DNA from: Isosphaeraceae bacterium
GTDB taxonomy: Bacteria > Planctomycetota > Planctomycetia > Isosphaerales > Isosphaeraceae
NCBI GenBank assembly: GCA_026004735.1
Contig: BPJS01000001.1
Coordinates: 992,001 to 1,056,000, forward strand
Length of the DNA: 64,000 nucleotides
Direction: 5' to 3'
Part shown: in pieces, positions 1 through 9,610 of the stretch
Position numbering within the stretch: the stretch's first letter is position 1
Layout of the letters: the number at the start of each line of letters is the position of its first letter
Position numbers and translations under genes: made by a program
The notes under the pieces: model-generated
Database searches by the model: none
What the model was told of the DNA's origin: nothing
The model's input: only the letters and a program-made list of their open reading frames with translations

Positions 1-1
1 G

Positions 2-892
2 GTGGTTTGCGGCGTCTCCGGCGGAGTCGATTCCTCGGTCACCGCCGCGCTCTTGGCCCGCGCTCTGGGCCGCCGGGTCGTCTGCCTCTTCGTCGACAAC
101 GGATTGCTGCGGCTCGGCGAGCGGGAGGCCGTCGTCGAGGCCTTCGGCCTTCACTCCGACGCCGAGCTGCGCGTCATCGACGCGGCCGACCAGTTCCTGG
201 ACTCTCTCCGAGGCGTCGTCGATCCCCAGGAAAAGCGGGTCCGCATCGGCCATACGTTCATCGAGGTCTTCCAGCAGGCCGCCCGCTCGATTCCCAACGC
301 CCGCTACCTCGCCCAGGGCACCCTCTACCCCGACGTGATCGAATCCGGCGGCTCGCCCGATGCCCCCGCCGCCACGATCAAGCACCACCACAACGTCGGC
401 GGCCTCCCCGAACAGCTCGGCTTCGAACTGATCGAACCGCTCCGCGACCTGTTCAAGGACGAGGTCCGCCACCTCGGTGTCGAACTCGGCCTGCCCGAAG
501 AGATGGTCTGGCGCCATCCTTTCCCGGGCCCTGGCCTGGCCGTCCGATGCCTCGGCGAAGTCACCCGCGAGCGGCTCGAGGTCCTCCGCCAGGCCGACGC
601 CATTTTCCTGGAGGAACTCCGCGCGGCCGGCCTCGAACGCGTCGTCGCCCAGGCCTTCGCTGTCCTCCTGCCCGTCAAGTCGGTCGGCGTCATGGGCGAC
701 TTCCGCACCTACGAAAGCACCGTCGCCCTCCGCGCCGTCGAAACCGACAACTTCATGACCGCCGACTGGGCTCCGCTGCCCCACCACGTCCTCGCCCGTG
801 CCTCGACCCGCATCATCAACACCGTCCGCGGCGTCAACCGCGTCGTCTACGACATCACCAGCAAACCTCCCGGAACGATCGAATGGGAGTGA
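2..892 (+). CDS. guaA: GMP synthase (glutamine-hydrolysing), C-terminal part
   Basis: Converts XMP to GMP with ATP and ammonia or glutamine in cytosolic purine synthesis. The visible 296 residues are the ATP-pyrophosphatase and dimerisation domains. The PP-loop SGGVDSS is at residues 6-12, the family segments [11 protein letters not shown] (about 105) and [10 protein letters not shown] (about 125) follow, then HPFPGPGLA (172-180) and the standard C-terminal ending GTIEWE. The glutamine amidotransferase domain that normally precedes this lies to the left of the window, so the first GTG here is not the true start and the gene is cut by the window edge rather than broken. No premature stop or frameshift is visible. 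The next gene on the same strand begins 250 bp downstream, so co-transcription is uncertain. Confidence 0.97.
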   Translation: MVCGVSGGVDSSVTAALLARALGRRVVCLFVDNGLLRLGEREAVVEAFGLHSDAELRVIDAADQFLDSLRGVVDPQEKRVRIGHTFIEVFQQAARSIPNARYLAQGTLYPDVIESGGSPDAPAATIKHHHNVGGLPEQLGFELIEPLRDLFKDEVRHLGVELGLPEEMVWRHPFPGPGLAVRCLGEVTRERLEVLRQADAIFLEELRAAGLERVVAQAFAVLLPVKSVGVMGDFRTYESTVALRAVETDNFMTADWAPLPHHVLARASTRIINTVRGVNRVVYDITSKPPGTIEWE

Positions 893-1142
893 TCGCTCGA
901 TCCTCGCCCCGGACCTTCCCCCCCTCGGCATGACCTGACCAAACGATACGTCCCGAGCCGGGGCCGCTTCGACCCATGGCCCGAACGGTTCCTTCCCTCA
1001 CGAGGCACGCTGGCCTACCGCCGAAGGCCCGGCGGTCCCGCCTCTGATCCACGCCCCACTCGGCCTCGACACCCAGCCCACCCACCGCCAAACTACTCCT
1101 TCCGTCCAACCGCCCACGATATCCAGGGAGCCACCCAACCCC

Positions 1143-1487
1143 ATGCCGTCCGCCGTCTGGTTTCTGCTGCTCCTGACTCTGTCGAACGTTTTCATGACTG
1201 TCGCCTGGTATGGCCACCTCAAGCAAAAGTCACTCGCCCTCTGGGCGGCGATCGTTCTGAGTTGGTTGATTGCGTTTTTCGAATACTGCTTCCAGGTCCC
1301 AGCCAACCGCATCGGCTACAAGGTGTTCAGCCTGACCCAGCTCAAGGTCGCCCAGGAGTGCATCACCCTGCTCGTCTTCCTGGTCTTCGCGACCGTCGCC
1401 TTCAAGGAAGTGCCGCGGTGGAATACACTGGTATCGGTTGCGTGTCTGGTTGGCGCGGTCTACTTCGCGTTCCTGGGCCGATCCTAG
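1143..1487 (+). CDS. DMT-family small membrane protein (DUF486-like)
   Basis: A 114-residue integral membrane protein with four hydrophobic segments (about residues 4-22, 31-47, 67-85 and 93-110). The sequence features LSNVFMTVAWYGHLK near the start and FEYCFQVPANRIGY in the middle are those of the DUF486 group of the drug/metabolite transporter superfamily, whose members are four-TM proteins of about this size. The substrate is unknown for the family. It begins with ATG after a GGGAG stretch that lies rather far upstream (about 13 nt), so translation may be modest. It stands between guaA and a C45-type hydrolase with no overlap to either, which gives no functional hint. Confidence 0.85.
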   Translation: MPSAVWFLLLLTLSNVFMTVAWYGHLKQKSLALWAAIVLSWLIAFFEYCFQVPANRIGYKVFSLTQLKVAQECITLLVFLVFATVAFKEVPRWNTLVSVACLVGAVYFAFLGRS

Positions 1488-1535
1488 GCGCGCCGGACGA
1501 CCGTCCGGCGTGGCCTTCTTCCGGAGCCTCCGACG

Positions 1536-2744
1536 ATGCCGATTCGTCGCTTTCTGGTCGGACTGTCTCTGCTTCTGGTGGCAGCCGCGACGGCCTCGGC
1601 CCAAACCCGCACCGTCGCCCGCTGCGGCCAGGGTTTCCTCGAGGATGTTGAGGGCTATCGCGTCCTCCACGTCAAGGGATCGCCCTACGAAATGGGGTAC
1701 CAGCAGGGCGTCCTGCTCAAAGACGAAATCCGCGAGCTGGTCCGCTTCCTGTTCGACGTCAAGGCCCGCGACTTCGGCGAGGAGCTCCAATTCCAGGTCG
1801 GCGGCCTGCTCCGGGTCAAACCCGACGCCCGCGCCATCATCGCCACGATCGCCAAGTCGCAGCGGCGGTTCGTTCCCGAGCGGTTCTATGAGGAAATGCG
1901 GGGGATCGCCGATGGTTCCGGCGTCCCCTACGACGACATCGTCGCCGCCAACTTCATCCCCGAGTTGTTTCACTGCTCAGGATTTGCCATCGCCGGCAAC
2001 GCCACCCGCGATGGCACCCTTTACCATGGCCGAGTCCTCGACTACGGGGTCGACTGGCGGCTCCAGGAATTCGCCGTGCTGACCGTCGCCGAGCCGGACG
2101 GCAAGATCCCCTTCGTCAACGTCACCTACGCCGGCTTCATTGGTAGCGTCACCGGCATGAACGCCGAACGCGTCTCGATCGGCGAAATGGGGGGCGCGGG
2201 GCTTGGGCACTGGGCCGGCGTCCCGATGGCCTTCCTGTTCCGCATGGCGCTCGAAGAGGCCAAAAGCCTCGACCAGGCCATCGCCATCTTCCGCGACCAT
2301 CCCCGCACCTGCGAGTACTACTACGTCATCGCCGATGGCGAGACAGGCCAGGCCGTCGGCATGGAGGCATCTTGGCATCGCTTCGGCACCGTCGCCATGG
2401 GTCAGGCCCATCCCAAGCTGCCCGAGGCCGTTCCCGACTGCGTCCTACTCTCGGCGGGCGATCGCTATCGCGAGCTGGTCCGCCGCGTCCGGGAGGGCTA
2501 CGGAACCTTCGACGCCGCGTCCGCCCTCCGTTTGATGGATCGCCCCGTCGCCATGAAATCCAACCTGCACAACGCCCTGTTCGAGACCGCGACCACCCGC
2601 CTCTGGGTCGCCAACGCGTCGATCGACCGCCAGCCAGCCTGCACCCAGCCCTATCACGAGTTCCGCTTGACCGATCTGCTCGCCCGCCAGCCCGACCCCT
2701 CGGCCCCATCGCTCCCCTGGCCGGCCACAGCGGCTGGAAACTGA
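1536..2744 (+). CDS. Exported C45-type (acyltransferase/Ntn-hydrolase-like) protein
   Basis: 402 residues. An N-terminal signal peptide (residues 1-22, ending ATASAQ) directs export. The N-terminal YRVLHVKGSPYEMGYQQG segment and the later FHCSGFAI block match the peptidase C45 / acyl-CoA:6-aminopenicillanate acyltransferase family, which are N-terminal-nucleophile hydrolases that mature by self-cleavage before a cysteine. The likely nucleophile is Cys147, followed by the conserved GTLYHGRVLDYG stretch. Family members cleave or transfer acyl-amide bonds, but the substrate here cannot be inferred and bacterial members are diverse. The ATG is preceded by GGAG about 9 nt upstream. It is followed by 275 bp without a gene. 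Confidence 0.85.
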   Translation: MPIRRFLVGLSLLLVAAATASAQTRTVARCGQGFLEDVEGYRVLHVKGSPYEMGYQQGVLLKDEIRELVRFLFDVKARDFGEELQFQVGGLLRVKPDARAIIATIAKSQRRFVPERFYEEMRGIADGSGVPYDDIVAANFIPELFHCSGFAIAGNATRDGTLYHGRVLDYGVDWRLQEFAVLTVAEPDGKIPFVNVTYAGFIGSVTGMNAERVSIGEMGGAGLGHWAGVPMAFLFRMALEEAKSLDQAIAIFRDHPRTCEYYYVIADGETGQAVGMEASWHRFGTVAMGQAHPKLPEAVPDCVLLSAGDRYRELVRRVREGYGTFDAASALRLMDRPVAMKSNLHNALFETATTRLWVANASIDRQPACTQPYHEFRLTDLLARQPDPSAPSLPWPATAAGN

Positions 2745-3019
2745 TCCAGCTCAACCACCACCCGCTACGTTGCCGCTGCCTCCAGGCGACTCCGCGAACG
2801 CTTCCGCGCAGCGTTTCCCGCAATCCGGTCACCCGAAAAAACCTCACCGGCGCACTCTGTCTCTAGGCCCCAGCCGATCCCGGTCCTCCGCGTCTTGTCC
2901 CTGTCGATTTCCAGTCGCACCGTCGCGATGGTAGCTCCGCCGGCCAGGGCGTTACATAATCGTATATCTCACGACGTGTATCACCCCTCGGCAAACCGGC
3001 CGACGATCGGGATCCGCCC

Positions 3020-3613
3020 ATGCCTCTGACCTTGTTGCTCGCCTGGACTCTTCGGATTGTGTCCCTTCCCGGCACGCCGACCGGGGAGGCCATTCGCATC
3101 GACCTGGCGACCCGCGAGGGCGTCGAAAAGGTTCAGGGCCAGTGGCGGTTTCACGATGTTCAGCTCGTCCCGGCCACCAACACGGTCGACGGCCAGGAAC
3201 TGCCCACCTTCGACTACCAGCCCAAGGCCGGAGCGGCCGACTTCGACGACTCAGACTGGGAAGTCATCGATCCGACCACCCTCGGCCAGCGCCGGGGGCC
3301 TGGCAAGATCTGTTTCGCCTGGTACCGCATCCGGATCACCCTGCCGCCCGAGGTCGAGGGCAAGCGGGTGGCCTTCGTGACCACGGTCGACGACTACGGC
3401 GAAATCTGGGTCGACGGCAAGCTCCCATTCAAGGAAGGCCAGTCCGGCGGAACTGTTGCTGCCGGATTCAACGTCCCCAACCGCGTCGAACTGCCCGACC
3501 CCATGCCAGGCAAGACCTACCAGATCGCTATCTTCGCCATCAACGGCCCGATCTCCGTCGTTCCCTCCAACCGAATCTTCCTCCGCAACGCCTATCTCGA
3601 AATCGGCCCCTGA
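3020..3613 (+). CDS. Exported beta-sandwich protein, galactose-binding-like fold
   Basis: 197 residues with a short hydrophobic N-terminus (residues 2-18) that may be a signal peptide. The body contains FDDSDWEVIDP, then FAWYRIRITLPPEVEGKRV and VDDYGEIWVDGKL, the arrangement seen in the sugar-binding jelly-roll domain of glycoside hydrolase family 2 and related planctomycete proteins. No catalytic domain follows, so a carbohydrate-binding or accessory role is the most that can be inferred. The preceding intergenic region (2745-3019) includes an AT-richer patch near 2955-2975 that might hold a promoter, but no convincing hexamer pair was found. No neighbour suggests a partner. Confidence 0.7.
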   Translation: MPLTLLLAWTLRIVSLPGTPTGEAIRIDLATREGVEKVQGQWRFHDVQLVPATNTVDGQELPTFDYQPKAGAADFDDSDWEVIDPTTLGQRRGPGKICFAWYRIRITLPPEVEGKRVAFVTTVDDYGEIWVDGKLPFKEGQSGGTVAAGFNVPNRVELPDPMPGKTYQIAIFAINGPISVVPSNRIFLRNAYLEIGP

Positions 3614-4000
3614 TCCAGCTTCATTCCGACACTCCAGCCCCTCTCGCTCGGCTCCCAGAACCGGAGCGATTCTCCGCACCTGCCCCGATCGCCTCACGGC
3701 CCACCGTTTCCACCGGCAGCAACGACCCTCGTCGGTTCGGGTTCCCGGCCACCGACGACCTGGAGGCCTGACCGGCCAGCTTCCGCGGCCGATCGCGGTT
3801 AGTCGTCCGGCCGGGTCTCCTCCGGGCGCTGACAGCCTCCGACCGTGTGGCCGATCCTCCTCCTCCCGGCCAAACCAACCACCGCCACCCTGGCAACTTC
3901 ACGCTTGCGAGCGCGTGCCGGTTGCCCTAACATACGTTCCTGTTGATTCTTGGCAAATCGCTGCGAGTGCAAGACGGCACGTTCCTGCAGGGAACCCGCT
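3614..4000 (+). other. Intergenic stretch without a supported gene
   Basis: 387 bp between two plus-strand genes. Open frames on both strands here show the strongly biased Arg/Pro/Ser composition typical of non-coding frames in this GC-rich DNA and no recognisable domain. A slightly AT-richer patch at about 3928-3960 may carry the promoter of the next gene, without clear consensus hexamers. Confidence 0.5.
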
Positions 4001-4330
4001 ATGCTGCTCCAGGATCAATCCGCCTCGTTCCGGTCCATTGAGTCCGAGGACGACCTCGCGGAAACCCGCATCGAGGCCGTCGGGTTTATCTTCCACGGGC
4101 ACCTTCCCACGCCCGACCGCAAACCCGGGCGAGTCAAGGCTGGCACCAACATCCTCCACTTCGCCCGCTGCCCCAAGCTCGACCGCGCCGCCGCCGACGA
4201 AGACAAGCTCTGGTTCCGCTCGATTCGCGTCGCCAAGGCCCACCTGGATCAGGCCGTCGGTCTCGGCCGCTGGAAGTGGTGCAAGCTCTGCGAACGCGAG
4301 ATCACCCAGCGGATCCTCAACGAACCCTGA
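4001..4330 (+). CDS. Small hypothetical protein with a possible zinc-binding cysteine pair
   Basis: 109 residues, not recognised. A WKWCKLCEREI segment near the C-terminus gives a C-x2-C pair, and an earlier HFARCP segment offers a His and a Cys, so a small zinc-ribbon-like fold is possible. The protein has no signal peptide or membrane segment and is probably cytosolic. ATG at 4001, behind an AGGGA stretch, is preferred over an in-frame TTG at 3950 because the added residues look non-coding. It is convergent with the giant beta-helix gene, with only 16 bp between the two stop codons. Confidence 0.6.
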   Translation: MLLQDQSASFRSIESEDDLAETRIEAVGFIFHGHLPTPDRKPGRVKAGTNILHFARCPKLDRAAADEDKLWFRSIRVAKAHLDQAVGLGRWKWCKLCEREITQRILNEP

Positions 4331-4346
4331 GTCCGGCTTAATCCCC

Positions 4347-7300
4347 TTAACGGCGCCGTAGACGCCCTCGGAACCAGCGCGGTCCTCGCATCACAACGCC
4401 CGCGGGCATCGGCTCCGCCGACGCGGGCCGTTTCGGGTCCGCCGTACCGCCGGCCAGCGTGATTGTCGCCGCCGACCCGTCCGCAAATCCAATCCGGATT
4501 ACGAACGTTCGTCCCCGCTCCCGACGATCCGGCTGAAAGTACAGATCCGCTGTCGTCGAGCCCGGCCGCCGGACGAGCGCCGCGCGCCAGGCTGCCGTCG
4601 AGGCTCCATAACCCCACCGGCCCCCGCCCTCGGCCTCGATCTCGATTGACCGGATCGGCTTACGCGCTGGCAGTCCCCCCAGGGCGATCCGGATGTCCTG
4701 CCGGCCGTCGCGACGAATCGGCGCGCCCAGCCAGGTTCGATCCGACCCGTCTTGACCAACCCAGATCGCCCGCGGCGACGCCGGCGCCCAGGTCAATTCC
4801 ACCGTCTTCGTCTCGCTCACATTGCCCGCCGTATCGACCCTCCGCAGCTCAATCCGGTTGGTGCCAAACCGCAGTCCCTCGGGCACAAACTCAGGCCCCG
4901 GCGCCGCCGTGTAGCGACCACCCTCGACCCGATACATCAACCGCTCGTCCGCGTCCCACGGCGGCACCCGCACCCAGCCCTCTCGATCTACCTGAATCGG
5001 ATTCGGAGCCACGGGCGCTGTCCGGTCCCGGCGGATCGTCAGCGGTTCGCTCAACGACTCGTTTCCCGCCGCATCAACCCGCCGCACCCGGTACGTGACC
5101 TCCCCCTCCACCGGCGCCGCCGTATCGACCAAAACGCCGCTCGTCCCGGTCGCCACTACGACCCCATCACGCTCCAGACTCACGTGGTCCCCTGGATCGA
5201 ACGCCACCTGAAACACCGGCCGCAACGCCCGCGTTACCCGATCCGTGTCGCTCAACCCCGTGTCACTTGCTGGATCTAAGACCGGCGCTGACCGGCCCGG
5301 AGGCGTCCGATCCAGCGTGAACCGCAATTCCCGATCCGGACCGGCCACCCCATCGCTGTTGCGGGCCCGCACCCGAATCACCACCGGCCCATCCTCGACT
5401 CCCTCAGGCCACACGTCCCCGCGATCCTCCGCTGGGACATACTCCGCCGCGTCCCCCACCCGGTATTCGTAGCGAATGCCACCCACGGCCGGACCAATCA
5501 CCACCCTCGGATCGTTGGTCAATCCGTCGCTCTGGCTCGCACCGGTGTCGTGGAGCAGCCGCACAAACGCTGGCGCTTCCGGAGGCGGCGCCGGCGCACT
5601 GCCCAATTCCAGCGCCGTCCCCACCCGCTCGACCCCATTGATCCACCCGGCGATCACCTGCGCCGAGGGCCGGCTCACCCCCGCCGGCACGTCCGCCCGA
5701 TTGTCCTCCCAGGTCACGACCATCTCGGCCGGATCGAGTGTTCGCAGATCGCCGAGCGTCCACGCGATCGGCGCTTCGAGCCCAGCCGCCGAGCGCGTCG
5801 CCAGAAACGCCTCGGTCCAGCGCGTCAGATTCCCGCGGACCGTTCCCGTCCAATAGGTCCGTCCCGTTGTCGATTTCACAGCCGGTCCGTGTTCGACGCT
5901 CACCAGAGCGCCTCCAGCCGTATCGACAAACACATTGTCCGTCACGAGGGCCTCGGCCACCGGCGTATGCGACCAACCCCACATCACTGGCTGCTCGGTC
6001 GGGAATGCCGTCAGCCTCAGCGCCACCCCGCCGCCGATCAGCGTGTTACTCGCGACGACGGTCCCTACCTGATAGCCGACGAGCACCATTGCCGACGACG
6101 TCGAGCTCCGCGAAAGGTCAATCGTGTTGCCTTCGATCCTCAATCCCCACTGGCCCGGCCCGATCGCAACCACCGGCGCTGACTGATCGGACCGCAGCGG
6201 CTCGGCCAGCAACAGCCGCGTCGGACTCACCGCCTGGGCAACCCGCACGCTCCGACCAGAATCCGGCCCCTCGACGATCGTCACCAGGTCCCCGGTCTGC
6301 ACCGGACCCCCCTGCGGCTCCGGAATGTCGAGCCAGTATCCGTCGGCCGAGAGCCCCAGACTCCGCCCCTCAAATCGCAGGGCGTAGGCTTCCGTGAGGA
6401 TCAGTTCATTGGCATTGACCGTCTCGGCATCCCCATCCACATGGCCCAAGCCGCGGACTTGGTTTCCGGCGATCGTCGCATCCTGGGTTCCGCCAGTCAG
6501 GACCACAAACCGCCAGATCCGTCCGCTTCCCGGCAGCGGATCGACAACGTTGTCACGCACACTCAGGTTGTGGGTCCGGTGGGCCGCGATCACATCCCAG
6601 GCCCAGGTCCCGGCCGGCGTTCCCTCAAACCGGTTGCGCTCGATCGACCACTCCCCGCGCTGAACTTCGATCACACCGCCACGCAACCGGCTGTCCGTGA
6701 TCTGCCCGCTCGTGGCCGTCACCAGCCGGAAGAGCCGCGGAGCCTCCTCGCCGTCCGTCGCCGCCGGCGGCGACTCGATGTCCAGCCGACGGAAAACCAG
6801 GTTGGCCTTGGGGTCCGGGTACCGCGTCTCGTACAGATCCGTCGTCCCGATCACCGCCGGCCCAAACGGAACGGCCCGATCCCATCGCACCGGCCCCTCA
6901 AACCGGATCGCCACGCCGTCCAGCGTCACGTTCCCCGTATGGATCAGAATCGCCTGGGCCCAGGCCGCCGCATCCGCTGGCTGCGCGAAGACCAGCGTCG
7001 CACCACCCCGCGGCGCCGTGATCGTCACCGGCCGGTCCAGAACCAGGGGCTCCGTCAACCGGAACGTTCCCGGCGCCAGTTCGACCCGCCCATACTGCCG
7101 CACCAACGCCGCCAGATTGGCCCCCGGCGCTGCGACCACGGTCCGACTCGACGGCGCCGGCGAAAGCCGCGCCAAGTCGATCGGCCCCGGAGCAATCCGT
7201 GCAATGGCCAGCGAACCATCGTCAAATTCGAGCCGAAGCGTGTACGCCTCCCTGCTACTGCTCTCCGGCGCAAACATCAGCGAACCGCCCGTCCCCTCCG

Positions 7301-8357
7301 CGTTGCCACGCCAGATCAGGCTTTCGCCAACCGCCGCGCCCAGATTGTTCCCTCCGCCCTGCGCCCGATAAGTCCACAGCGTCGCGTCGCTTGCGCTCAG
7401 CGCTGCTCCGACCAGCATACGCCCGGCTGGCAGCCCACCGACAACAATCCGCGCCCAACCGCGCCCCGCCGTTGCCGCCATCCCGTCCTGCCCAACCCAG
7501 CGGACCGTCACTCCCTGAAGCAACCGTGGCAGGGCCGGGGGTGGCGAGACACTCCGTGTCGGGTTGACTCGCTCAGCCCTCACCTCTGCCGAATCGGTCT
7601 GCCCCGTCGCATAAACCAGCTCCAGCCGCAGGTCTCGGCCGTCGAGGTCGTAATCCGGGCTGAACAAGAGTGTTGCCCGCGAGGGATCGGTGGCGTCACG
7701 CTCCAGTTCGGCGCTGGGCCGACCCTCTGGATTGAGCCCATAGACCCACTCGCGGCCCATCGGGTCGATCAGACGGATCGAGGCGACGGTGTTTTCCGCG
7801 GCCAGCCCAGTCAAGGCGAGTGCAGCGTCCACGCGGCCGTCCGGTCCGACCGCCGCGCTGGGACCGGTCCGGTCGGCCCCAGGCTGACCGAGCCAGACCG
7901 CACTCAACCGCGCCTCGGGCATCCGGAGAGTCGGGTCGGCCGCGCCGCCGTCGAACCACAGATCGAGCCGCGTCCCGTCGTCGAGCGTGACGACCAGATT
8001 GAACGGCCGGCCCGTCTCCAGACGATCGGCCTCGACGAACAGGTCCGCCGTGGTCGAGCCCGGCTCCTGACGCACCGCCACCCGCCAGGAGTTCCCTGGC
8101 AGGTTGTAGGTCCAGCGGCTCCCTCCCAGACCCATCAGCTCGGCCGAGGCGATCGTTCGCCCGACGGGCAAGCCAGTCAGCCGCACCTGGACATCCTGGA
8201 TCCCGTCGGCCCGTTCGGCGGGATACGGCCCGACGTAATCCTGACCGGTCTGGCCCAGCCAGACCGCCGTCGCCAGCAACGTTCGCGATTCGAGAGCGGT
8301 CGGAGATGCTGGGAGATGGGCGCGTCGCGGACGATTCGTCCGAGGGCGGGACTTCAT
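4347..8357 (-). CDS. Giant surface protein: WxGQ-type repeats, beta-helix and Ig-like domains
   Basis: 1336 residues. The N-terminus is Arg-rich and carries LESRTLLA, close to the LEPR-XLL motif of planctomycete extracellular giants, instead of an ordinary signal peptide. Three copies of a roughly 100-residue domain follow, opening AVWLGQTGQD, AVWLGQPGAD and VRWVGQDGM. A fourth copy (AIWVGQDGSD) is at the C-terminus. Between them lie a right-handed beta-helix (about 410-900, many short repeats such as LVLDRPVTITAPRGG and IEGNTIDLS) and Ig-like domains (about 935-1210) with the LHDTGASQSDGLTNDP type of opening and two VDAAGNES/VDTAGNVS motifs. Adhesion or polysaccharide binding is likely, enzymatic activity unproven. 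The C-terminus is basic (ends GRLRRR). The leader upstream (8358-8552) has no clear promoter. Confidence 0.85.
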   Translation of the reverse strand: MKSRPRTNRPRRAHLPASPTALESRTLLATAVWLGQTGQDYVGPYPAERADGIQDVQVRLTGLPVGRTIASAELMGLGGSRWTYNLPGNSWRVAVRQEPGSTTADLFVEADRLETGRPFNLVVTLDDGTRLDLWFDGGAADPTLRMPEARLSAVWLGQPGADRTGPSAAVGPDGRVDAALALTGLAAENTVASIRLIDPMGREWVYGLNPEGRPSAELERDATDPSRATLLFSPDYDLDGRDLRLELVYATGQTDSAEVRAERVNPTRSVSPPPALPRLLQGVTVRWVGQDGMAATAGRGWARIVVGGLPAGRMLVGAALSASDATLWTYRAQGGGNNLGAAVGESLIWRGNAEGTGGSLMFAPESSSREAYTLRLEFDDGSLAIARIAPGPIDLARLSPAPSSRTVVAAPGANLAALVRQYGRVELAPGTFRLTEPLVLDRPVTITAPRGGATLVFAQPADAAAWAQAILIHTGNVTLDGVAIRFEGPVRWDRAVPFGPAVIGTTDLYETRYPDPKANLVFRRLDIESPPAATDGEEAPRLFRLVTATSGQITDSRLRGGVIEVQRGEWSIERNRFEGTPAGTWAWDVIAAHRTHNLSVRDNVVDPLPGSGRIWRFVVLTGGTQDATIAGNQVRGLGHVDGDAETVNANELILTEAYALRFEGRSLGLSADGYWLDIPEPQGGPVQTGDLVTIVEGPDSGRSVRVAQAVSPTRLLLAEPLRSDQSAPVVAIGPGQWGLRIEGNTIDLSRSSTSSAMVLVGYQVGTVVASNTLIGGGVALRLTAFPTEQPVMWGWSHTPVAEALVTDNVFVDTAGGALVSVEHGPAVKSTTGRTYWTGTVRGNLTRWTEAFLATRSAAGLEAPIAWTLGDLRTLDPAEMVVTWEDNRADVPAGVSRPSAQVIAGWINGVERVGTALELGSAPAPPPEAPAFVRLLHDTGASQSDGLTNDPRVVIGPAVGGIRYEYRVGDAAEYVPAEDRGDVWPEGVEDGPVVIRVRARNSDGVAGPDRELRFTLDRTPPGRSAPVLDPASDTGLSDTDRVTRALRPVFQVAFDPGDHVSLERDGVVVATGTSGVLVDTAAPVEGEVTYRVRRVDAAGNESLSEPLTIRRDRTAPVAPNPIQVDREGWVRVPPWDADERLMYRVEGGRYTAAPGPEFVPEGLRFGTNRIELRRVDTAGNVSETKTVELTWAPASPRAIWVGQDGSDRTWLGAPIRRDGRQDIRIALGGLPARKPIRSIEIEAEGGGRWGYGASTAAWRAALVRRPGSTTADLYFQPDRRERGRTFVIRIGFADGSAATITLAGGTADPKRPASAEPMPAGVVMRGPRWFRGRLRRR

Positions 8358-8552
8358 GCGTCGGCTTCCGTCTGCTCAGTGGCTTGAGCCCGCTCTCCTG
8401 ATGATCCCTGAGGGTCTCCTCCCGGCGGACTGATCCCCGGTCCGCGCTCAAAGCATCCTCGCCAGGCCTCCGTTCCAAGGCCCGACACCCGCGGGTTTCC
8501 CGTCCCGCAACCATGACTCTAGCACGCGATCGCGGGCTCGCCCGGCCGTCGC

Positions 8553-8906
8553 TCACCCAGCTCCGGTGGTCGATCCTCCGCCAGCTCGCTCAGGCCGCAC
8601 CGTCAGCAAAAACACGGCAATCCCTAGACTAGGCACAACGCAAAAAATCGCCACCGACAACCAGAAGCGCCAATCCCGCCGCGGCGCTCGTTCGATCAGG
8701 ACCAGTAACGCCCACGCTGCCGTCAGAAAGAAGTCAAGCATCGCCAGGCCGAAGACCCGATCGTCGCGCAACAGCTCCCAGAACCGCGGCGCATCCAGCC
8801 CGATCGTCCGGTGGATCTCCCAGATGAGCCAGCCGCCCGCCGGCACGAAAACCGCCAGCAGCCCCCAGCCCACCGCTCGACTCTGGCTCAGTCCGGCTTG
8901 GGCCAT
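8553..8906 (-). CDS. Small three-TM membrane protein, unknown function
   Basis: 117 residues, not recognised. Three hydrophobic segments are visible (about 12-30, 50-70 and 79-101), separated by short polar loops including the basic ERAPRRDWR turn. The C-terminal tail is Gly/Thr-rich. The ATG lies three bases after the stop of the upstream minus-strand gene (stop at 8910), so the two are almost certainly co-transcribed and possibly translationally coupled. No motif suggests transport or catalysis. Confidence 0.65.
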   Translation of the reverse strand: MAQAGLSQSRAVGWGLLAVFVPAGGWLIWEIHRTIGLDAPRFWELLRDDRVFGLAMLDFFLTAAWALLVLIERAPRRDWRFWLSVAIFCVVPSLGIAVFLLTVRPERAGGGSTTGAG

Positions 8907-8909
8907 CGC

Positions 8910-9530
8910 TCAGACCACCGCCTTCATCGTCTCGGCAAGCAACAGCTCCATCTCCAACCGCTGAACACGCCGGCACCGCCGCTCATCGTCCGAACCCGGC
9001 CGTGCCCGCGTGCAGGCCGAGACAAACGCCGACGCATCCCATCCCCCGCCCGTCGTCGCAAACTCGGGAGCTTCGGCCGCCAGCGCCGGGTGGATCGGAT
9101 GGTGTCCAACCCGGCGAAACCAGTACATCGCATTCGACGGGTCCGGTTCCCGCCGATGCGCGATCGCATGCCAATAGGCCGAGACCCGCCGTTCTCCCAG
9201 GTCATCGGCTTCCTGAGCAGCCGCGTGACTCTCGTCCCAGAAATCGTTGATTTGCAGCAGACCTGCCGACAACGCCAGCCGCGCCGCGCGGTTCGCCCGG
9301 GGAAAGACTCGCGCCAACTCCGGTTCCTCTAGCACCGCGCGGAGCCGGGGCCGAAGCGGCCGTTGCCGTAGCAACCCCGGCCCGGCGCCCTCGTCCCGAC
9401 CCAGGACAGCCTGCGCGAGCGCGGCGATGACCTGCTCAGGACTGGGATCGTCAGGGAATCGACCCGACTCCAGGCACGCCAGAATCTTCCCCACCGATTG
9501 CGAATCGCGGATTCCCAATCCATCCCCCAT
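8910..9530 (-). CDS. Conserved-looking hypothetical protein with an HRRE..WFRRVG motif
   Basis: 206 residues, probably cytosolic, with no signal or membrane segment. The central block HAIAHRREPDPSNAMYWFRR followed by VGHHPIHPAL is dense in His, Arg and aromatic residues and looks like a conserved core. I have a memory of similar blocks in unnamed planctomycete proteins but cannot tie it to a function. ATG at 9530 is chosen over an upstream start at 9593 because the extra residues are low-complexity. It is followed at three bases by the three-TM gene, so the pair forms a two-gene unit. The next minus-strand gene upstream ends 80 bp away. Confidence 0.65.
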   Translation of the reverse strand: MGDGLGIRDSQSVGKILACLESGRFPDDPSPEQVIAALAQAVLGRDEGAGPGLLRQRPLRPRLRAVLEEPELARVFPRANRAARLALSAGLLQINDFWDESHAAAQEADDLGERRVSAYWHAIAHRREPDPSNAMYWFRRVGHHPIHPALAAEAPEFATTGGGWDASAFVSACTRARPGSDDERRCRRVQRLEMELLLAETMKAVV

Positions 9531-9610
9531 GGTCTGCTCCGCCCCATTCTCCCTTCCGCAAGCAGCCCGGCCTGGTCCGCCACGAGGCTCCACCGTCTAT
9601 CGTGCTCCGG

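Noticed and set aside
6441-8387. 648-residue plus-strand frame opposite the beta-helix gene
   Set aside because: Arg/Pro/His-rich shadow of the real gene with no recognisable domain.
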